Source: Tausonia pullulans (taxonomy: Eukaryota > Basidiomycota > Tremellomycetes > Cystofilobasidiales > Mrakiaceae). Taken from it: a stretch of DNA of 64,000 nucleotides. The notes below the pieces were generated by a model, which saw only the letters and a list, made by a program, of their open reading frames with translations, ran no database searches and was not told the DNA's origin. The stretch lies in assembly GCA_951802195.1 (NCBI GenBank), contig OX637636.1:12501-76500 (forward strand), in the 5' to 3' direction. This document shows positions 23,039-33,181 of this stretch, in pieces (position 1 is the first letter of the stretch; each line of letters begins with the position of its first letter). The position numbers were made by a program, and so were the translations under genes.

Positions 23039-25038
23039 ATGTTCGCCTACGAAAAGCGGTCTTCGGCGGGACCTATGGACTGGACTCCATCGGATGACGC
23101 TGCTCCTTCTCGCAAACGTCCGTCGTCCTCCTCTGTTCAGCCTTCGTGCTCTCCTCTCGATCCCTCAACTCGGCTAGCTCATTCGTCCTCGTCGTCTGAC
23201 GCCCTTATTCTCATGTCCACTACCCACTCCAGGCCCCCATTATGACCCCTCCGCCTCCCCCTTTATCACTCGCCCCTCCTCAAATCGCCCCCCCGTCGGC
23301 GGGATGTTCCCTCCCTCCGCATCCTCTTGGTCCTCCTCGTCGTCTTCCTCGCCCTTCCTCTTTCACCACCAGCAACCACCTCCTTCGGCCACTCAGCAAC
23401 AGCACGAACCCTTCCATTTCGATCCAGCAGCGTTCAACCCCGTCACAGCGTTCGGGCTTGGGGACATCGAGATGAGCTCGAGCGAGGATCAGACGTCTGC
23501 GGCGCCCGCCACGACTGAGGAGCCGGCAGTGATTGCATCACCTCAGCAGCCGAGGAAGGTCGCGGCTGGGGCGGTTCAGAGGGAGATGAAGCGAAGGGAA
23601 GGGGTAGCATCAACGAGGTCGGGGAGGTCCTCGACGAGCTTCAGGCGGCGGAGGGGAGGAGGCGGACGGCGCGCCTGGGACGAGGACGAGGACGAGGACG
23701 AGGGGAGCGAGGGCGAGGGAGAGAGCGATGGTGAGAGGAGCGAAGCCGGATCTGAAAGTGTGAGTCTCAAGCTTGTCCAAGGGCGAGGAAAGCAAGCGAA
23801 GGGGGGGAGAGAGAGAGAGAGAGACGCGCGCGACGCGTCGTTCTTCCACTCGCTCGCTTGGACGCTCACCTCGCAACACTTCACTGACTGTATTTCTTGA
23901 TCTTCTTACTCCAGGACAACTCTGCATCCTTCCACCACCGTCGCTCGTCCCACACCCGTCGTACTGCCTCCCACACCTCGACGTCGTCTCGCTCTCGAGA
24001 AGGGTCGTCGGCTCTCTCTCGGATGTCCGACCACAAAGTGCACCCTCCTCAGCAACATCATTACAACCTCCATCTCCCCGGAAAGACGGTCTCACACGGC
24101 GAGATCCCTTACATCCTTCTTGGGTGAGCCCTTGCGAGCCCTCTCTCTCTCGCCATCGTCGCACAATCTAATGCCCCCCTCAATCGCAGCTACCTTCAGT
24201 TCTTCTTCAATCTCTCCCTCGTCCTCATCCTTCTCTATCTCGCTGTGCAATTTATCCTTACTGTCAAGGCCGACATCAATCGCAAGGTCGAGGAAGTCTC
24301 GTACGGTGCGTTGGATCGCTGATCGGCCCTCTCTCTCTCTCTCTTCCGCTCACTGTGTTTCTGCTTCCAGAGATCCTTCAAGAGATTGCTGGCTGCACAT
24401 CGCTCTACCTTGCAAATCAGTGCGATCCCGAACGACGCGTTCCTGCCATGTCCGTCCCTTTACAGCTCCGACTGTCCCCCAGCCCCAAGCTGACCTCCCT
24501 CCCTCTCAGGCAATCGGCTTGCCTAGGCTGGGAGCACTGCATGAACCGGGACCCAACGGTAGTCGGTCGAGCCAGCGTTGGCGCCGAGACCTTTGCTGGA
24601 GTCGTCAACGCTTTTGTTGATCCAAGTTCGTCGTCTTCTGTCCTCCCGTCTTCTCCTCTTGCCTAGCTAGCAGACGAGTGTCGCTGACCCGCCCCCCCCC
24701 CCCCCCCCCACTGCTTCTCAACAGTCTCATGGAAGACCATGGGCTTCACCCTCACAACCCTCACCTTCTTCACCATTCTCCTCAACTCGGCCCTCTCCTT
24801 CTACCGCTCCTCGCACCGGCCTGAACCCTTGGCCCCCGCTGCCCCGGCCTACCATCCGCCCCCTCCGATGCTCGGGTATGACCATCTTCAGCAGGGGGCG
24901 TGGGAGCGCGACGATCGGTCGGTGGGTGGGTCGGGGTCTGGGTCTTTGGGTCGGAAGGGTGGGGCGAGACTGCTGAAGGAGGGGGCTGAGGAGGAGGAGG
25001 GCGTTGGGGCGAAGAAAGCGAGCGGCGGATGGTTCTGA
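23039..25038 (+). CDS. BRL1: Nuclear-envelope protein Brl1/Brr6 (nuclear pore assembly)
   Basis: Brl1 and Brr6 are paralogous nuclear-envelope proteins needed for nuclear pore insertion and lipid balance. The N-terminus (from 23039, MFAYEKRSSAGPMDWTPSD) is long and disordered, with Ser runs, a basic stretch and an acidic DEDEDEDEG patch. The conserved domain starts at HGEIPYILLGYLQFFFN, spanning an intron, followed by membrane helix 1 (LSLVLILLYLAVQFIL). The perinuclear loop has the four conserved cysteines (GCTSLYLANQC, then CLGWEHC). Helix 2 is TLTTLTFFTILLNSALSF, and a Gly-rich tail ends at 25038. One intron (24627-24724) contains a C18 run just before its acceptor. The domain is single-copy in some basidiomycetes, so I cannot say whether this is Brl1 or Brr6. 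Confidence 0.92.
24692..24709 (+). repeat. C18 run in BRL1 intron
   Basis: This pure C18 tract lies on the sense strand of the last BRL1 intron, between a CTGACCC branch-like site and the CAACAG acceptor, where a mixed pyrimidine tract is usual. Confidence 0.9.
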
Positions 25039-25203
25039 CTCGGATCGAATGTTGCTCTTGCTTTCTTTCTCTTGCGCTCCGCGATCGATGTCAACGAGAT
25101 TATCAAGGATGCCAGTCAACCAACAAGGGCACTAGAGACACAAAAATACACTATGGGTTTCAAAAAGACGAAATAAAAATAGAACAGGAGCCCCCCCAAC
25201 TCA

Positions 25204-27416
25204 TCACGCCAAGCTCCCCTCCCCTCCCACCCTCCACCCGTTCCCGCCACCCCCAACAGGCGGGCTCACCTCCCACTCCGCGATGGCCGCCTCCGTCCCG
25301 GCATATATCCATCTCCCGCACTCGGAGAAACCGCACCCGGACGTGCCGATGAGCCTCTGGCGGGCGTGGGAGATGGCGCTGTTTGTCGTTGGCGGCGAAA
25401 GGTGGTGGTGTGCGTGAGAACGCGGCTGATGAAGATAGCCGGCCCCGGTGGCACTTGTTGAGGAGGAGGAGAGAGGGAAGTTAGTAGATGAGGAAGAGAG
25501 GCCAAGAGGACCGGACCGGAAGGGGAGGGAGGCCAAACGCGCTTCGCGGCGGTCTTCTTCGGTGGGCTCGCCTTCTCTTCTGGTAACCAAGACGAGAGGG
25601 AGGGAGAGTGCAGGAGGTGGCGCCGTTCGATTCGGCGTAATCTCGATGGCAGATGAGGAGGACGATGAGGCGGAGGTGGAGGTGGAGGTGGAGGCGGGAG
25701 CGGCAGTCGAGCCACCGTCATGAGGAATATTCAGCACGAGATGCTCCCTTGCCTCGTCTTCTGCTCCCAGTGCCCTCGCATCAACGACATGCACACGGGA
25801 GAGGTCCTCGGTGTACATGAGGAGTTCCCTGGGCGCTCCAGCCGGTGAGAACCGGACGACGCGCGCAGGCGAGAGAGGCGTCGAGGACGAGACGGCTGTT
25901 GGAGAGTAAGCGTACAGCGAGGCGAGGCGATGCGGAGACCGGGCGGTCGTTGAAAGGGAGGCAAGCTTCTTGGAGGAACGGTGGTCCCAGATGGAAATGC
26001 TGAGAGTAGATGGGTGAGATTATGCTGGCTGGACTTCAGTCAAGAGCAAACCTACCAGCCATCTGAGGGAGTGCAGGACAAAGCTTAATCAGACAAAGGT
26101 ACAGATGGGGTCCGGCGAGTTTGTGCTCACCCTGCGATGCCACCGCAAGTCTTCGTCCGTCGTGCGACCAAGACGTCCTGGGGGAGTAATGAAATCAGAT
26201 TAGGACAGCGCACCTGATCGACACGCGGCTCACGAAAAGCTCGCGTCCGTCGAGGCCTTGTACGTGGCGAGCTTGGTCGGCCGTTCCCCACCGTTAAGCA
26301 TGGAGACCTGGCGCCCAGTTGATCAACGAGCTCTCTAAATCACATCTCGCCACAAGAGCCTCCACTCACCAGATGGACCTCATTCGTGTCCCCGACGACA
26401 GCAAGGACTGATCCATCCGGACTCAGACCTGTGTGATTTACGGGTGTTCCCGCCTCCCATTTGGCAATGTCGACCGGCCGAAGCAGCCTTGACCCTGGTG
26501 AGTGCCGCTCAAATCCTAGCACTCGAACGGTGCCATCGTTGTTGGCGATGAGCGCGCGCATCGTTCCTCCGTAACCCGAGAGTGACCGGAGCGAGGTGGC
26601 GAGAGCGATAGCATTGGAGATGGAGGCAGGGTAGGCCAGGTGCGATTGGACGATGGGGACGAGCGATCGCGAGGGGCCGGGTCGGGATCGAGAAAGGTCA
26701 AAGATCGTGAGCTCGGCTTGAGCACCGCAGACGGCGATGTGAGATCCGCTGGAAAGAGGCAAGCGAGGGGAAACAATATGTCAAATGCGGTCAAATGACG
26801 GGCCGCCATGGCCTCACGACAGACTGACTGGCTAGTGATCACGTTCGGCGTAAAGTGCAGCTCGGCGAGAATGTCGGTTTTCGATGTAACCTGTTGCTGC
26901 TGCTGTCGCAGGAGAAGAGGGTTAAGATGGTTGTCGCTCTCCTTGGTCGAAGGCTCGTTGGGTGCTGCACAAGACACACCGCCCGAGGCGAACGAAGCGA
27001 CGCCAATCGAATCAGCCGAGACGAAGGCGACCTTGCGGCCGGAGATCGGTGCTATGAGATCCCTGAGCTGTCTGCAGGAGGGTGAGAAAACGGAGGAGAG
27101 GGAGGGAAAGACTTGCAAGTCAGCCGCTTGTCGGGCGGATGTGAACCGATCATGCGTCGGGCAAAAGTAAGGAAGGTGCACAGACGGGTGAACGATGGCA
27201 ACGTCAGCCTGCACAATCTCGGTGGGTTCGAGAGATTTCAGGAGCGAGTCTCCGCCACCCTGTTCGTGAGCGGACAGGCCGAGGGGTTCGCTGTGAGGAG
27301 GAGGCGGGAGGAGGGAAGGCAATGGAGAGGGGACGGTGTCGGGGAAGGCCGGTCGTTGGACTCAGCAGGCTGGGTGAGGACAGAGAGCGCAGAGAGAGGA
27401 AGACCGACATGGCCAT
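25204..27416 (-). CDS. DUF2415-like WD40 protein
   Basis: This is a fungal WD40/beta-propeller protein of unknown role, probably of the DUF2415 family. The reading in order is: PSVHLPYFCPTHDRQLRDLI near the N-terminus, GSHIAVCGAQAELTIFDLSR, a repeat with SGYGGTMRALIANNDGTVRV, LSPDGSVLAVVGDTNEVHLV, STSWSHDGRRLAVASQDG, and CISIWDHRSSKKLASL. A linker with Ser/Thr runs leads to the final blade SGCGFSECGRWIYAGTEAAI, then AEWEV, which resembles the DUF2415 signature as I remember it. A 7 nt micro-exon (26056-26062) codes the turn of one WD repeat. The 5' end is uncertain: ATGs lie at 27410 and 27416, but the first splice is unclear. A GTCAGT donor best keeps phase at the intron ending near 26754. 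Confidence 0.75.
26056..26062 (-). other. 7 nt micro-exon of the WD40 gene
   Basis: On the minus strand the sequence is ..CACTCCCTCAG|ATGGCTG|GTAGGTTT.. It joins VASQ to ISIWDHR in phase, giving VASQDGCISIWD, a standard WD-repeat turn and strand. Confidence 0.82.
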
Positions 27417-28687
27417 GAGTGGGAAGCAGGCCTGGACTCAGGGAGGTCCTGAGAAGGGAGGTACTGGGGCGGGCGAGCCGGGCCCCGAGGGCGAGTGGTG
27501 AGGAAGGGACTCGCGAAGCCTGGAGCGGCGGGAGAGAAAGGGAGAGAGAGATGGTCGGGAGGTAAGCGGGCCTTGGGCAGTTGAGGTGAGAGCGCCAAGC
27601 AGGCGTCGCCGTCTCTTTGGCGACGAGTCAACTTCGAGATGAGACGATCACAATAAAAGGTGCATCCTGAATCGAGGAAAAGAAACAGAATGATGCTCAA
27701 GAGCGATATAGCTTTGAAGAAATAACGGCGTCTGATCGCGCGTAGCAACAACACCGTACTGCAGCTCGCAATTAGCAAAGCAGGACAGCCCGACGAGCGG
27801 AACAAAGCTAGAGAGACGAAACGCGAGCTAGGAGGCTAACACCCAAAGCTGAGGCTTTCTCCATTGCTGTTGTGGTCTATTCTAGGGGATTGACTAGCAA
27901 GAGATGAACCGAGCAAAGTGGCTGATTCCTTTGCATCACAAGGCAGATAGATAGGCGACTGCCTGTAAGAGGCTGTGCACGTGGCTCTTGAGTCAAATCA
28001 ACGCTTTGTGGACAACTTTGTTAGAGGTGTTTGTAGGTTGTACCGTCGATCAATAATGGCTCATGGGTGGCAGCCTGAGGGGACTGGCAGACCAGGTGAG
28101 GATAGACGTAGTTGATTAGGTAGGTGATGCGTATCAATGACAATAGGTAAAAAATGTCTTTGATGCAGTTCACGTAGATGTCAAGGAGCATGATGACTCT
28201 AGCCGTTCCAGAGGCTCGCTACAACGTCTTGGGCAGGTTTGTCGGGTCCAAATGATAGCCAGAGTGTAGAACGAGAGACTATGACGGACTGAACGATTTA
28301 TGGACGGGGGGTGAGAACAATGGAGAGATGAGAAGGAAGTTAAACCAAGGGAGAGTGGCATGATGGATCAAGAGAAGAGAAGGATGAGGAAGCAAAGAGT
28401 TTGGGACAGGTGAGAAAAGAGAAGAGAAGAGGCGTAACGAGCAAGTAGCGTGGGACGATGTACCGAATGAAGGAACAAGTAAGAGGAAATTCTGATCAAG
28501 CAAGTAAAACGCTGCGCAAATGAACCGCACAGATTATCCGAAGAACATCGAATGAATACAACGGTCGCAGATGCATGTGCGAAAGAGTGAAGATAAATGG
28601 CCAGGCGCAGTTGTGTCCATTTTTTCTCGGTCTCCAACCCAATCCAGGCAAAATCATGTTCTCTACTATAGGCCTCATTTTCCCGCC
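27417..28687. other. 1.3 kb gene-free gap with repeat copy
   Basis: This gap lies upstream of the WD40 gene and downstream of ARG4, whose stop is at 28688. It contains repeat copy 2 (28209-28409) and AT-richer, low-complexity sequence. Open frames on either strand are short and have no recognisable domains or splice-site support. Confidence 0.6.
28209..28409. repeat. Dispersed degenerate repeat, copy 2
   Basis: This about 200 bp stretch aligns with 1343-1531 in the same orientation and with the same order of conserved blocks, the longest being two exact 15-mers. It sits in the gap between the 5' end of the WD40 gene and the 3' end of ARG4. The copies have diverged by substitutions and small indels, which suggests an old duplication or an inactive element. 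Confidence 0.7.
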
Positions 28688-30879
28688 TCAAATCGAGATG
28701 CTCGTCCTCAGCACGCCCACCTGCCTCGTGATCATCTCCCTCGACGGTCCACCGATCGCGTTCCGCTTCTCGACACTCTGCTCAAAGTCGAAGACGTCGG
28801 CAAAGACGTCGTCATCAAACTGCGGGTGGAGCTCCTTATACTGGGCAAGCGTCAGGTCGGCAAGCGTGCAGGACGATTGCTCAGCGAGCGCGACGGCCCG
28901 ACCGGAGACGTGGTGCGTCTCCCGGAAGGGGACGCCCTTGCGGACAACTGAGGAGAATGGGTACCGGATCAGTCCTGGGGTCAATAGGGAAGAGAGCATC
29001 TTGGGCCCACGGTAGTCGGCGAGATCCGTCGCGAGCATGTCCATCGTCAGGGCGCCGGCCATCTTGGTCGGGTTGATCTTGAGCGTCGCAAGAACCCCCT
29101 CGAGAATTTGAAGCGACATGTCGATGGTGTTGACGCAGTCGAAGAGGGGCTCCTGGCACCTGTGTTTGCGTGCAAGAAAGTCAACTTCTATCGTGCGAGC
29201 AACGAGGATGCAGATGACGCACTCCTGGAGGTCCTTGTTGTACGTCGAGGGAAGACCCTTAAGGGTCATCATGAAGCCAGACATCTGGCCAAAGACGCGG
29301 CCAGACTTTCCGCGGAGGAGCTCGAGCGAGTCGGCGTTCTTCTTCTGGGGCACTGGGGGTGTTTGGCAAGGTCTGGTCAGAACTGGGCCGGGACGGCGGC
29401 GAGGTCATGCTATACGCACTCATGGAGGATCCAGTTCTGTAGCAAAAAAAAAACAGTCATTTAACGGAGCAGGGTCAGATGAGCACATCAGATGGGCACA
29501 TCAAGCGAGCAAGACTGACGAGTAGGCATCGCTCAGCTGGAGGAAACCGAACTCAGCCGTAGAGTAGATGATAAAGTCCTCGGCGATCCGGCTAACGTGA
29601 CCCATGGCGAGCGCTGACCACTGGAGGAACTCGACGATAAAGTCCCGGTCGCCCGTGCCGTACAGCGAGTTCTCGGCGACCGACTCAAAGCCGAGCTCCT
29701 CACGGAGGAACTCGCGGTCCACGCCGAACGGGTTGCCCGCGAGCGCGCCGCATCCGAGCGGGAGGACTGAGATACGCGGAATAAGGGCATTAAGCCGTTG
29801 AAGGTCCGAGTTGAAGGAGAAAGCATGTGAGAGGATGAGGTGCGACCACCGGATCGGCTGGGCGCGCTTTGGGAGGGAGGGCAACGGCGTGTCAGTCAAG
29901 GTCTCAATTGTCCATTTGATCTGGCCACGGCCCACCTGGAGATGCGTGTAACCAGGCATGAGGACGTCGACCTCCTGCTCGGCCCGGTCGACCATCACGC
30001 CGATGAGGCTCTGAAAGTGGGCCTTGATCTTGGCGGCCTCCTCGAGCTGCAGGCATATCCGTCCTCTTGGTCGTCAGCAATGCGCTCGCCCTCTCTTTCG
30101 CCCGTTGCGTGACTCGCCTCGACTCACCAGCCAAAGTCGAAGGTCTGTCGCGACCTGATCGTTCCTGCTCCGACCGGTGTGGAGCTTGCCGCCAATGTCC
30201 TTACCGACGATTTCGGACAGCCGACGCTCGTTGGCTGTGTGGATGTCCTCGTCGTCCTTCTCGGGTTTGAACTGGGAGCGAGATCGTGCGATCTTCGCTC
30301 AGCACGATCCTACGGAGGACGACAGAGAAGTAGGGAGCCGACTCACCGACCCAGTCTCCCACTCCTTCGCAACAAGCCCGAGCCCGCGCTCAATCTCGCT
30401 CTGCTCATGCTCGGTGAGGATGCCGCCCTTAAGGAGGGCCTTGGAGTAGGCAATGGACCCCCGAACGTCGGCGCGGTACATCCGCTGGTCGTACTGGAGG
30501 CATTGCTAGAGGGAGCCGAGGGGTGAGAGGACAAATCAGCGACGCCTTGTTGTATCGGGATGCTAGGGCCGATAACAAGGGATATATAGAGGCGAGGGAA
30601 GTCAGAGGGCGAACGTTGAACTTGTGCATGAGGGGGTCGGTCTCGCCTGAAAACCGAGAGATAAGGAGTGAGTCTTCCAGCGCGACCAAGACAGCCCTCG
30701 ACATAGCAACAGCCGATGAAAGAAACGGGCGAGGCAGAGGGAGTTGGCGAGCGGACACACCAGTGAAACGGCCACCCCAGAGCTTCTGCTTGGTGAAATC
30801 GGCGGTCTCCTGTTCACCGGCAGTCTTTCTTAGTGGTGCGACGTTGGAGAGAGTGGAGTGGGGAGCTACGGACAGTCAT
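28688..30879 (-). CDS. ARG4: Argininosuccinate lyase
   Basis: It cleaves argininosuccinate to arginine and fumarate, the last step of arginine synthesis. The start codon is at 30879. The first coding exon seems to be ATGACT only, followed by a GTCCGT donor, and the next exon reads [20 protein letters not shown], the canonical N-terminus. Further exons give [66 protein letters not shown] and MPGYTHLQ. The lyase signature GSSMMPQKKN is assembled from a 17 nt exon (29420-29436) and its neighbours, and contains the mobile-loop catalytic serine. The protein ends GVLRTSISI at 28688. All conserved lyase segments are present, so the enzyme should be active. It is followed on the same strand by the BuGZ gene (upstream on the map). 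Confidence 0.95.
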
Positions 30880-31171
30880 AATGATGGGGAGTTTGATGGG
30901 TGGAGTAAAGGAAGGAGGTGATCGTGGTTTTGGCCGAACCAGGAGGACGTCTCGAATCGCTCGAGTCAGGCAGGCGGCGTTTCCTGTCTCTCGCCGCCCG
31001 CGGGCAATCCGCGATAGCCCCGCATCATCTCTTTTCGTCTCCTTTCTCCGCTCTCTCATCATTACAGGTCGTCGGGCGAGGAATACATCGCATTGCAAAG
31101 GAGTGCCCGGCCGGCCAAAAATCGCTATCATCCCAACCCTCTCAAAGCTGGCGCTTTCTGCGCTCTCTCGC

Positions 31172-32969
31172 TCAGAACAGGTCCGCCGCAGCCGCCCGTT
31201 TCCGGCCCTTCCCAAGGAGCTCCTCCTCCGACGACGTCGTCTTCGTCCCAGTAGCCTCACCACCCTCCACAACAGTCTCGGACGCATCAGCCATCGTGAC
31301 GGGCTCGTCGGCCGCAAGGCTTGTAGCGGTAGGGGGGGCTCCCTGCTTCGGCCCCAACCCAGCAGGTTGGAAGGCGTACCGCGGATGCTTGGCCCGGCGC
31401 TCCTCGGGTGAGAGGTCGGTGAGGGAGTAAACCATGCCGCCTGAGCCGGAGGCAGGGGCGGCGGCAGTGGGGGCAGGAGGGGGAGGAGGCACTCCGGGAG
31501 CGCCGTGCGGAGAGAAGCCGGCGGCGCCTGGTGCAGGCATGCTGCGGTCGGTAAAGGGAGAGTTTCAGTCGTGAGATCAGAAGGGAGAGAGACAGATCCA
31601 GCACTCACCCGAACGGAGGAGGAGGAGGAACCTGTCCGGGCGCGAACCCTCCAGGCGGAAGGGGCGCGAACCCAAACGGAGGAGCCTGGCCACCCGGAGG
31701 GGCCGGCGATCCGCCAGGAGGCATCGGCGAGCGAGCGGTACCGCCAACAGCACCAGCGCCTGCGGGCGAGCTGAGCGTCGGCGTGGGACCGTAGAGACCC
31801 GGGGCCGGAGGAGGCGGAGCGAAGGCGTTGTTAGGAGGGAAGGGCGGGAGAGGCATACCGGGCTGCCAACCGGGCGGCATGGGAGGGAATGGCGGCCTAA
31901 AGCCGACGGGGGCGCCAGGAGGTGGGGGGGCGCCAGACGCGCCGGGAGGGGGCATGAAAGGAGGCATGCCTGGCATGCCACCTGGAGGACCACCGGGGAA
32001 GCCGCCAGGAGGGAACGGCGAGCCCGCGCCGCCCAGACCCGGAGGCGGGGGGAAGCCATGGACTGGCGTCATGGGCGGCGGGATGGGCGCGACACCGCTC
32101 ATGAGCGCCTTGTGGGCTGCGAGCTGGGCGTGTAACTCGACTTCAGAGATCGGCTTGTTGCTGAACTTGGGTCGCTTGGCCGCTGGCGGCTTAACTTCTG
32201 TCGGAGCGATGCCGGTCTCCTCGACCTTGCGTCGGTGGTATTCCTTGACGACGTCGGCGGGGACACCCTCCATTCCAAAGATCTCAACGTCGTAGCCGTC
32301 GCGCCCCTTGATGCAGTTCTCGAGCCTGGGGCAAAGAGACGCGCGTGCCAGCATGTCAGCGGAAGACCGACGCGAACGTGAACGCGACCGGACTCACTTC
32401 TCCGGCTCCGTCTTGTGAACCTGAGTGACGTGAACAGCGAGACCTCCAGCCGTGTTGAGCTTCCTTGGGCACTGGCGACATTTCTGGATGAGGGAAAGAA
32501 GAGGGTCAGAGACCAGACGCGTACGCGAGCGCGAGCGAAGCGACCGGCAGAGAACCCACAAAGTGCTGAGGACGAGCAAGCACATCGAACACGGTCAGCA
32601 TGATCTCACTTGGCGACAAGGCCTCCAAGCCCGGGGAGAGGGATAAATGGGGGAAGGAAAGAGAGGGCGGACCTTAGCCTTCTGATGCTGCATCAGGACC
32701 TGAGCGAAGGCCGGAGTTGCAGCGTCAGCACGTGAAACCGGCACAGAGCTTACAAACCGAACAGGACGCTACCTTTTCATCTTCAAAGTCACGCTCTGAT
32801 AGGGAGCAAACAGGCGATGGCGGACGAGGAACAATGAGGGACGACGCGAACGAAGATCAGGTCAGCTTGGCGAACGAGCGAGGGACGGAGCGGCGATGGT
32901 CTCTTCAGACGGACCGCAGTAGTAGCAGAACGGCTTGGCGACGTATCCCTTGGACTTTTTCTTGGCCAT
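31172..32969 (-). CDS. BuGZ/ZNF207-type C2H2 zinc-finger protein with tiny exons
   Basis: In animals BuGZ binds Bub3 and microtubules and also affects splicing; the fungal role is less known. Exon 1 (32915-32969) reads MAKKKSKGYVAKPFCYYC. Then come exons of 23 nt (32773-32795, RDFEDEK), 27 nt (32673-32699, VLMQHQKAK), 6 nt (32560-32565, HF) and 86 nt (32398-32483, KCRQCPRKLNTAGGLAVHV..QVHK). Together they rebuild the two C2H2 fingers and the KAKHFKC linker seen in human ZNF207. Exon 6 (31609-32325) has the family motif GRDGYDVEIFGMEGVP, then a long Pro/Gly-rich stretch. The last exon (31172-31541) has LSPEERRAKHPRYAF and ends RAAAADLF. No clear GLEBS motif was identified by eye. Head-to-head with MSM1. 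Confidence 0.92.
32560..32565 (-). other. 6 nt micro-exon of the BuGZ gene
   Basis: On the minus strand the sequence is ..GTCCTCAG|CACTTT|GTGGGTTC.. The six bases encode His-Phe. Without them the reading KAK..KCRQC would lack the HF that lies between the same residues in animal ZNF207 (KAKHFKC). A CTGACC branch-like site precedes this exon's acceptor and another precedes the next acceptor. Confidence 0.85.
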
Positions 32970-33181
32970 GATGGGCGCGGGTGAGGACGAATAGTGCTTG
33001 TGGTGGTGGTTGAGGGCAGGGTCGCGCGAGAAGGGGGAAGACGAGCTGCTGCCGTCCTCGCGCGAGAAGGAAGCCGACCCTTGACAACGATCTGGCGACA
33101 ACCGACAACCAGCACACACCCGCCAGAAGACCGACCTGTTTGCGTCGCAACTACTACCATCAGGCTGGCTCTGCTCTGTCC
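32970..33181. promoter_or_regulatory. Divergent promoter, BuGZ / MSM1
   Basis: This 212 bp stretch lies between two start codons. It includes two near-identical CGCGAGAAGG(A/G) copies about 35 bp apart (around 33025 and 33060). No TATA box is obvious. Confidence 0.55.
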
